From the NCBI RefSeq assembly GCF_965137005.1, contig NZ_CBCRXM010000010.1, positions 1 through 64,000 of the forward strand: DNA of 64,000 bases. The letters are read 5' to 3'. Source of the stretch: Sphingomonas_O antarctica (GTDB taxonomy: Bacteria; Pseudomonadota; Alphaproteobacteria; Sphingomonadales; Sphingomonadaceae). Shown piece after piece: positions 58,317 to 64,000 of the stretch. Made by a program: the position numbers and the translations under genes. Position 1 is the stretch's first letter, and each line of letters starts with the position of its first letter. The notes beneath the pieces were generated by a model, which was given only the letters and a program-made list of their open reading frames with translations, searched no databases and was not told where the DNA came from.

Positions 58317-58910
58317 ATGCCCATGCGGCTGCTGCTGATCGACGACCATCCGCTGTTTCGCCAAGGATTTGCGGCGATGATTGCGGAGGCGCGCCCGGAT
58401 TGGCAATGCACGCCGGTCGGTTGCGGCGAGGATGCCGAAGCCGCCGCACGGCGCGAACGGTTCGACATCGCGTTGATCGACCTGCAGCTCCCCGGGGCCG
58501 ATGGCTTCCAGACATTGGCCCGCATCGCCGACGCCGCGCCGCTCCTCCCCTGCGCCATCGTGTCGGGCCGGGAGGACGCCGCCGCCCGCGAACGCGCACG
58601 CGTTGCCGGGGCCAAGGGCTATATCGCCAAGGCGTCCGAACCCGCCGCGATGATCGCGCGCATCGAAGCGATCGCGGCAGGCGGCGAAGGCTGGGATGCG
58701 GGCGATGGCAAGGCGCCCGTGCTGACCGAGCGGCAGAGGCAGGTGCTCGCTTTGCTCTGCGAAGGGCACGGCAATAAGGAAATTCGTCACCGGCTGGGCA
58801 TCGCCGAAAGGACGGTCCGCGCGCATTTGACCGAATTGTTCGGGGCACTCGGAGCGCACAGCCGGGTACAGGCGGTACTACGCGCACGCACTCTCGGACT
58901 GTGCGACTGA
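58317..58910 (+). CDS. Response regulator, NarL/FixJ-like with LuxR HTH
   Basis: This 197-residue protein has a receiver domain at 1-120 (MRLLLIDDHPLFRQGFAAMI, phospho-acceptor Asp in FDIALIDLQLPGADGFQTL, Lys in GAKGYIAKASEP) and a LuxR-type HTH at ~135-195 (VLTERQRQVLALLCEGHGNK, EIRHRLGIAERTVRAHLTEL). It controls transcription in response to the hybrid kinase that follows with a one-base overlap. A hairpin (58287-58316) precedes ATG directly. Confidence 0.92.
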   Translation: MPMRLLLIDDHPLFRQGFAAMIAEARPDWQCTPVGCGEDAEAAARRERFDIALIDLQLPGADGFQTLARIADAAPLLPCAIVSGREDAAARERARVAGAKGYIAKASEPAAMIARIEAIAAGGEGWDAGDGKAPVLTERQRQVLALLCEGHGNKEIRHRLGIAERTVRAHLTELFGALGAHSRVQAVLRARTLGLCD

Positions 58911-60640
58911 TGGACCCGCGCGTCCGGGCAGAATCGATCCGGACGCTTTATCTGCAGATGCGCAATGCGACGGCGGCGGCGATGATCGTCACCGTGTACA
59001 TGGCGGCGACCGCCTGGGCTTTTTCGCCGCACGACGAAGTGCTCGGCTGGCTTGCCGTGCAATTGCTGAGCCAAGTCGGTCGCGAAGCGTTGCGCCGCAG
59101 CTTTTCCGCACGGGCGCGCCACGATGAAGAGCTCGAGCCGTGGGCGCGCCGCTCCGCGATATACATGGGCGTGGCCGGCGCGATCTGGGGCGGCACGATC
59201 ATATTGTTTGCGCATCCCGCCCAGCCGATCACCGTCGCGCTGACGCTGTGCGGGCTTTACGGCATCTCGGGCGGCAGCGTACCGGGCAATGCGTACAACC
59301 CCACCGGACTGTACGCATTCGTCGGCACGATCTTCGCCATCGTCCTCGCGCGGCTGCTGGCGATCGGCGATTTCGATTATGCAGTGCTCGGTTTTGCCAG
59401 CGCCGGATTCGCCCTGATCATGATCGGCTTCTGCCGGGTGCAAGCGGGCGCGATCGCCGAAAGTTTCCGCATCCGCTTCGAAAACGAACAATTGCTCGCC
59501 GCCCTCGCGCGCGAAAAAGGCGAAGCCGACGCTGCCCGCGCCAAGGCCGAAAGCGCCAGCCTCGCCAAGTCGCAATTCCTCGCCGCCGCCAGCCACGATC
59601 TGCGCCAGCCACTCTATGCGCTGGGGCTGTTCTCGGCGTCGCTCAAAGAGCTCAAGCTCGACGCCGCGGGGCGCGAGACCGTGGCGCGGATCGGCGGCAG
59701 CATCGGCGCGATGGAGCGGTTGTTCGACGGACTGCTCGACATTTCCAAACTCGAAGCCGGGGCGGTCGTCGCACATCTCGAGCCGGTCGACGTCGATGCG
59801 CTGTTCGACCGGCTGAGCGGCTATCACCGCCCGATCGCGCTCGCCAAGGGGCTCGATTTGCGTCTCCGCAGTGATGGCGAATGGGTGCTGAGCGACCCCG
59901 TCTTGCTGGAACAGGTGCTGTCCAATCTCGTCGCCAACGCCATCCGCTGTGCCGATGACGGCGGCGTCCTGATCGCCGTGCGCCACCGCGAGGGACAATT
60001 GCGGTTCGAGGTCTGGGACACCGGCATCGGCATCGCCGAACCCGACCGCGCGCGCATTTTCGAAGAGTTCGTCCAACTCGGCAATCCCGAGCGCGACCGG
60101 CGCAAGGGGCTGGGCCTCGGCCTGTCGATCGCCCGTCGCGCCGCCGAGTTGCTGGGCGCGCGGATCGCCGTCGCGTCGAAGCCGGGACGCGGCTCGCGCT
60201 TCAGTTTCTGCCAGCCCCTCTGCGAAGCGAGCGTCGCCACCGTCACGCTCCATGTCGCCGCGCCACCGGTCGCGCGCGGGCGCGTGCTGGTCATCGACGA
60301 CGACGCGGACGTTCGCGCCGCGCTCGGCGAACTGCTCCGGCGCTGGGACGTCGCACACGATCTGGCGGGCGATGCCGAAGAGGCGCGACGGTTAGCGGCC
60401 GGCAACGACTATGCCCTTGTGATGTGCGACCAGCGGCTTCCTGGCGCGACCGACGGACTGACTCTGCTCTCCGCTCTCGCGGTCATCCTGCCTGCAGCCG
60501 CGCGCGTCCTGATCACCGCCGATTTCGACCCCGCCTTGCTCGCCGCGGCGGAGGCAGCCGGGGTGCCGCTGCTCCACAAACCCGTCGCGCCCGACACGCT
60601 GCGCGCGCTGGTCGGCGCGGATCGAACGCCTGTGGGGTGA
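58910..60640 (+). CDS. Hybrid sensor histidine kinase with C-terminal receiver
   Basis: This 576-residue protein has about six hydrophobic N-terminal helices (20-185) without a large periplasmic domain, a coiled linker (ENEQLLAALAREKGEADAAR), a HisKA domain with the phospho-His in FLAAASHDLRQPLYALGLFS, a HATPase domain (NLVANAIRCADDGGVL, WDTGIGIAEPDRARIFEEF, GLGLGLSIARRAAELLGAR), and a receiver (VLVIDDDADVRAALGELLRR, YALVMCDQRLPGATDG). ATG 58910 overlaps the upstream TGA; GTG 58901 is the alternative. Partner of the response regulator. The signal sensed is not evident. Confidence 0.92.
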   Translation: MDPRVRAESIRTLYLQMRNATAAAMIVTVYMAATAWAFSPHDEVLGWLAVQLLSQVGREALRRSFSARARHDEELEPWARRSAIYMGVAGAIWGGTIILFAHPAQPITVALTLCGLYGISGGSVPGNAYNPTGLYAFVGTIFAIVLARLLAIGDFDYAVLGFASAGFALIMIGFCRVQAGAIAESFRIRFENEQLLAALAREKGEADAARAKAESASLAKSQFLAAASHDLRQPLYALGLFSASLKELKLDAAGRETVARIGGSIGAMERLFDGLLDISKLEAGAVVAHLEPVDVDALFDRLSGYHRPIALAKGLDLRLRSDGEWVLSDPVLLEQVLSNLVANAIRCADDGGVLIAVRHREGQLRFEVWDTGIGIAEPDRARIFEEFVQLGNPERDRRKGLGLGLSIARRAAELLGARIAVASKPGRGSRFSFCQPLCEASVATVTLHVAAPPVARGRVLVIDDDADVRAALGELLRRWDVAHDLAGDAEEARRLAAGNDYALVMCDQRLPGATDGLTLLSALAVILPAAARVLITADFDPALLAAAEAAGVPLLHKPVAPDTLRALVGADRTPVG

Positions 60641-60655
60641 TGCAGTGACGCGTTG

Positions 60656-61279
60656 CTAGCGCCGATAGGAAGGGATCGACAGCCCCCGCGCAATCGCCAG
60701 CGCGCGCAGCGTGAAGCCCGCCACCACCGCCGCAAGAAACGCGATATCGAGCCGCACACCGGCCACATTCAGCGCCACGAAACACGCCGCCGACAAGGCC
60801 GCCGCGGTCACATAAATCTCCGGCTTGAGCAGGATCGACGGCGTCCCCGCCAGCAAATCGCGGATGATACCGCCGACGCACGCGGTGATCACGCCCATCA
60901 TCATCGCCGGAAGCACTGGCACCCCCGCGCTCAGCGCCTTGGCCGCGCCGAAGCTCGCATAGACCGCCAGCCCGACAGCATCGAACCAGTCGAGCGCACG
61001 CCCGCGCCACCACCGCGCCGGGGTCAGCCACACCAGCCATGCCGTCCCCAAACACACCGCCGGCACGCGCCAGTCATGCACCCAGAACACCGGCACACCG
61101 ATCAACAAATCGCGCACTGTGCCACCGCCCACGCCCGTGACCAGCGCAAAGAAACTGAACGTCACCAAAGTCTGCCCCGCCCGCGCCGCCGCCAGCGCAC
61201 CCGAGGCGGCGAACACGGCAATGCCGAACAGGTCGAGCAACGGCAGAAATTGCGTCATTAGGACGGTCGGCGGGTTCAT
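60656..61279 (-). CDS. TRIC cation channel family protein (YicG/UPF0126)
   Basis: This 207-residue inner-membrane protein is made of two three-helix repeats. FGIAVFAASGALAAARAGQT and GVGGGTVRDLLIGVPVFWV form the first repeat; FDAVGLAVYASFGAAKALSA and GVITACVGGIIRDLLAGTPS form the second. The paired GGG-RD motifs are typical of prokaryotic TRIC channels, which conduct monovalent cations. Function in this organism is unknown. ATG 61279; an internal ATG at residue 8 is possible. Confidence 0.9.
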   Translation of the reverse strand: MNPPTVLMTQFLPLLDLFGIAVFAASGALAAARAGQTLVTFSFFALVTGVGGGTVRDLLIGVPVFWVHDWRVPAVCLGTAWLVWLTPARWWRGRALDWFDAVGLAVYASFGAAKALSAGVPVLPAMMMGVITACVGGIIRDLLAGTPSILLKPEIYVTAAALSAACFVALNVAGVRLDIAFLAAVVAGFTLRALAIARGLSIPSYRR

Positions 61280-61381
61280 CGCCCCGCCTTTAGGCCAAGC
61301 GCACAGCGATCCAAATATGCCAGCGGAATCGCGCCTTTCCGGCTGACGCCATGGCCAAGTGGCATTAAGTGAGTCCCGAGC

Positions 61382-62686
61382 ATGTCCGCCCTCACTCCCA
61401 AATCACGGCCTTGGACGATGGGTCGATGGCGCGCACTCTTGCGCTCTCGCGGGCCACGGTCGCTGATTTTCCGGCGGCGTGTCGCGGTGCTGGCGGGGGC
61501 GGTCGCGGTCGGCCTCGCCGCCGTGGTGTTTGCCCGGGCATCCGACGCCGCCGGTCAGGCATTCACGACGTTCGCGGCGGGTTGGCGCTGGGCACCGTTG
61601 ATCGTCACCCCGCTCGGTTTTGTCGCTTTGGTATGGCTGACGCGGCGCTTCGCCCCGCTGGCGCGTGGATCAGGCATCCCGCAGGTCATGGCGGCGCAGA
61701 GCCGACCCGATCTCGGCCAAAGCGACCTGATCTCGCCCCGGACTGCCACGGCCAAGGCCGGGCTGACTCTCGGCGCGCTGCTGACGGGTGCAAGCGTCGG
61801 ACGAGAAGGACCGACGGTGCAGCTCGCCGCGGCGATCATGGCGCTCAGCCACCGGCTGATGCGCGTGCCGATGCGCGCGTCGGTGGTCATCGCCGGTGGT
61901 GCCGCCGGCGTTGCAGCCGCGTTCAACACGCCGCTCGCGGGGGTCCTCTTCGCGATCGAGGAGCTGGCCTCCGCTTACGAACAGCGGGTGACGTTGCTGG
62001 TCCTGTTCCTAATCGTCATCGCCGGGATCGTGGCGCAGGGCGTTGCCGGGGACTATCTCTATTTCGGCGCGATCGGCGCGCATATGCCGCTGTCATCCGC
62101 GCTGCTGTTCGTGCCCGTGGCCGGCATGCTGGGGGGTTTGGCGGGCGGATTGTTTTCCCGCCTGATGCTGTTTTTTGCGACAGGGACAGGGCCTGTGGTG
62201 AAACTGATCCGGGCGCGTCCGCTGGTTTTTGCTTTGCTGTGCGGGCTGATTGTCGCCGCGATCGGTTGCACGACGCAGCTGACCTGGGGCGCGGGTTACG
62301 CTCCCGCGCGTGCGATGATCGTCGGGGTCGATGCGCCATGGTGGTACGGCCCAGCCAAATTCGTCGCGACGCTGTCGACGGCGATTGCCGGGCTTCCTGG
62401 CGGCATTTTCGCACCAAGCCTGTCGATCGGTGCCGGCTTCGGCAATGTGCTGCGCATGGCGTTCAGCGACGATCCCGCCAGCGCAGTCGTGATCCTCGGC
62501 ATGGTCGCCTATTTCACCGGCGTGGTCCGCGCACCGTTGACGGCGGTGATCATCCTTAGCGAAACGACTGCCAGCCGCGGTCTCATCCTGCCCATGTTCG
62601 CCGCCGCGTTCGTCGCCGATTGGGCCAGCACATTGGTCTGCCGCGAAAAACTATATCACGGACTGGCGCGAACCTTCGCCCGCTGA
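61382..62686 (+). CDS. ClC family chloride channel/transporter
   Basis: This 434-residue inner-membrane protein has the ClC ion-path motifs GSGIPQVMAAQSRP, LTGASVGREGPTVQLAAAIM (GREGP, with the gating Glu) and GLPGGIFAPSLSIGAGFGNV (GGIFxP). EELASAYEQRV follows the third motif region. There are no C-terminal CBS domains. It is probably a Cl-/H+ antiporter; the internal proton-glutamate position cannot be assigned with certainty. The first ~45 residues are basic and cytosolic. Confidence 0.9.
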   Translation: MSALTPKSRPWTMGRWRALLRSRGPRSLIFRRRVAVLAGAVAVGLAAVVFARASDAAGQAFTTFAAGWRWAPLIVTPLGFVALVWLTRRFAPLARGSGIPQVMAAQSRPDLGQSDLISPRTATAKAGLTLGALLTGASVGREGPTVQLAAAIMALSHRLMRVPMRASVVIAGGAAGVAAAFNTPLAGVLFAIEELASAYEQRVTLLVLFLIVIAGIVAQGVAGDYLYFGAIGAHMPLSSALLFVPVAGMLGGLAGGLFSRLMLFFATGTGPVVKLIRARPLVFALLCGLIVAAIGCTTQLTWGAGYAPARAMIVGVDAPWWYGPAKFVATLSTAIAGLPGGIFAPSLSIGAGFGNVLRMAFSDDPASAVVILGMVAYFTGVVRAPLTAVIILSETTASRGLILPMFAAAFVADWASTLVCREKLYHGLARTFAR

Positions 62687-62698
62687 CGATTGTCCGAC

Positions 62699-64000
62699 CT
62701 AAATATGGATTGGCTTGCCTGTCACCGCCATGGCGGCTTCCTTGATCGCTTCCGAATGCGTTGGGTGGGCGTGGCAGGTCAGGGCGATATCTTCGCTCGT
62801 CGCGCCGAATTCCATGGCCAGCGCAACCTCAGCGATCATCGTGCCGGCAAGGCTGGCGACGATCCACACACCGAGCACCTTGTCGGTCTGCGCGTCGGCG
62901 ATGATTTTTACGAAGCCGTCGGTGTCGCGGTTGGTCTTGGCGCGGCTGTTGGCCATCATCGGGAACTTGCCGACCTTGATTTCGCCGCGTTCTTTGGCGG
63001 CTTCCTCGGTCAGCCCGACGCCGGCGATCTCGGGCATGGTGTAGACCACGCTGGGGATCACATCGTGGTTCACGATGCCGGTGTGCCCGGCGATATTGTC
63101 GGCCACCGCGACGCCTTCGTCCTCGGCCTTGTGCGCCAGCATCAGACCCGGCGCGACGTCGCCGATCGCCCACACGCCGGGAACGCTGGTGCGGAAATCA
63201 TGGTCGATCTCGACCTGCCCGCGCGCGTTGACCTTCAGCCCGATGGCATCGAGGCCCAGCGTGTCGGTGTTCGGCTTGCGGCCAATCGCCACGAGCACCG
63301 CATCGGCCTCGAGCGTTTCCGCTGCACCACCTGCCGCCGGTTCCATGGTCAACGTGGCCTTGCCGCCCTTGACGGTGACGCCGGTGACCTTGGTCGATAA
63401 CTTATACTCGAAGCCCTGCTTCTTGAAGAGCTTCGCCGCTTCCTTGCGGACCTCGCCGTCCATGCCCGGCAGGATCTGGTCGAGATATTCGACGACGGTG
63501 ACGCGCGCGCCCAGCCGCCGCCACACGCTGCCCAATTCCAACCCGATCACACCCCCGCCGATGACGACGAGGTCCTCGGGCACCTTCAGCAAAGCCAAAG
63601 CTCCGGTGCTGTCGACGACGACCTTCTGGTCGATTTCGACGCCCGGCAACGGCGTGACCACCGAGCCCGTGGCGATGACGATGTCCTTGGCGGTGACGCT
63701 CTGCCCGGCGACGTCGAGCGTGTTCGGGCCGGTGAAACGGCCATTGCCCTTGAGCCAGGTGACCTTGTTCTTCTTGAACAGGAATTCGATCCCGCCGGTC
63801 AGCTCCTTGACCGCCTTGGCTTTTTCCGCGTGCATCTGGTCAAGGTTGAGCTTCACACCCGAGAACTCGACCCCGAACTTGGTCAGATGCCCGCCCATCG
63901 CCTCTTCGTACAATTCGGACGCGTGCAGCAGCGCCTTGGACGGGATGCAGCCGACATTGAGGCACGTCCCGCCCAGCGTCTCGCGCCCTTCGACGCACGC
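62699..64000 (-). CDS. lpdA: Dihydrolipoyl dehydrogenase, N-terminus outside window
   Basis: The visible 433 residues of a flavoprotein disulfide reductase run off the right edge. The redox-active disulfide GGTCLNVGCIPSKALLHASE is encoded near 63950. The NAD-binding motif VIGGGVIGLELGSVWRRLGA, the FAD-binding segment VWAIGDVAPGLMLAHKAEDE, and the interface His-Glu in CHAHPTHSEAIKEAAM are present. It is the E3 subunit reoxidising lipoamide in the 2-oxoacid dehydrogenase or glycine cleavage complexes. The C-terminus is natural (KPIHI). Only the first ~40 residues are missing. Confidence 0.95.
   Translation of the reverse strand, partial: ACVEGRETLGGTCLNVGCIPSKALLHASELYEEAMGGHLTKFGVEFSGVKLNLDQMHAEKAKAVKELTGGIEFLFKKNKVTWLKGNGRFTGPNTLDVAGQSVTAKDIVIATGSVVTPLPGVEIDQKVVVDSTGALALLKVPEDLVVIGGGVIGLELGSVWRRLGARVTVVEYLDQILPGMDGEVRKEAAKLFKKQGFEYKLSTKVTGVTVKGGKATLTMEPAAGGAAETLEADAVLVAIGRKPNTDTLGLDAIGLKVNARGQVEIDHDFRTSVPGVWAIGDVAPGLMLAHKAEDEGVAVADNIAGHTGIVNHDVIPSVVYTMPEIAGVGLTEEAAKERGEIKVGKFPMMANSRAKTNRDTDGFVKIIADAQTDKVLGVWIVASLAGTMIAEVALAMEFGATSEDIALTCHAHPTHSEAIKEAAMAVTGKPIHI

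Overview
The window is GC-rich, densely packed bacterial DNA that looks like a Sphingomonas-type alphaproteobacterium (order Sphingomonadales). The evidence is PEPxxWA-type PEP-CTERM secreted proteins, a two-piece circularly permuted tmRNA gene, a DUF1153/SciP cell-cycle regulator, class I lysyl-tRNA synthetase, a long TonB-dependent receptor, and many start/stop overlaps of the ATGA type. It appears to be chromosomal: housekeeping genes (mnmA, pdxH, fabI, lysK, ssrA, tRNA-Ser, lpd) are interleaved with accessory blocks.

Left end (1-7.2 kb) is accessory. It holds a 5'-degraded PEP-CTERM gene, an intact PEP-CTERM gene, a decayed IS110/IS1111-type element (two frameshifts, subterminal inverted repeats, a structured non-coding end), and an island fragment. 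The island fragment has a DUF5681 protein, a ParB-like/N6-adenine-type methyltransferase interrupted by an in-frame amber codon, and a divergent XRE regulator plus ImmA/IrrE metalloprotease pair with a palindromic operator candidate. It ends in a cluster of TTCCCTGT repeats. From 7.3 to 19.5 kb lie ordinary core genes: a cNMP-binding membrane protein, an alpha-methylacyl-CoA racemase-like CoA transferase, a GlsB-like protein, SciP, MnmA, PhzF, a CDF transporter, PdxH, the circularly permuted ATP-grasp/alpha-E/transglutaminase pair, a CbpA-like DnaJ, a YihY protein and FabI.

From 19.5 to 24 kb, on the minus strand, an HD-GYP phosphodiesterase gene precedes a compact pyrimidine-degradation cluster rutB-rutC-rutD-rutA. 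From 24 to 28 kb are a CocE/NonD hydrolase, a thiolase and a FAS1/MaoC-like dehydratase whose start codon seems lost. From 28.2 to 43.1 kb is a carbohydrate locus. Seven translationally coupled minus-strand genes (glycerate kinase, MFS transporter, zinc alcohol dehydrogenase, Gfo/Idh/MocA dehydrogenase, GH36 alpha-galactosidase, galT, galK) lie behind a LysR gene. That gene is divergent from a TonB receptor, an MGH1/glucosylglycerate-hydrolase-like enzyme, a PhyH dioxygenase and a tannase/feruloyl esterase cut off by an IS6-family element. Glycerate kinase, a glycosylglycerate-hydrolase-like enzyme and galactose enzymes together suggest uptake and breakdown of a glycosyl-glycerate or glycosyl-glycerol solute. 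This is the most interesting functional hypothesis in the window.

The right part (43.9-64 kb) has tRNA-Ser(CGA), HspQ, aromatic amino-acid enzymes (phenylalanine hydroxylase, tryptophan 2,3-dioxygenase) around a PhoD phosphatase, the permuted ssrA gene with a clear sigma-70 promoter and terminator, a glycine-zipper protein, a thioesterase, oligopeptidase B, a beta-lactamase-fold lipoprotein, an amidohydrolase lacking the usual HxH metal motif, LysK, two divergent PEP-CTERM genes around an inverted repeat, a response regulator/hybrid kinase pair, a TRIC channel, a ClC transporter and a dihydrolipoyl dehydrogenase gene running off the end.
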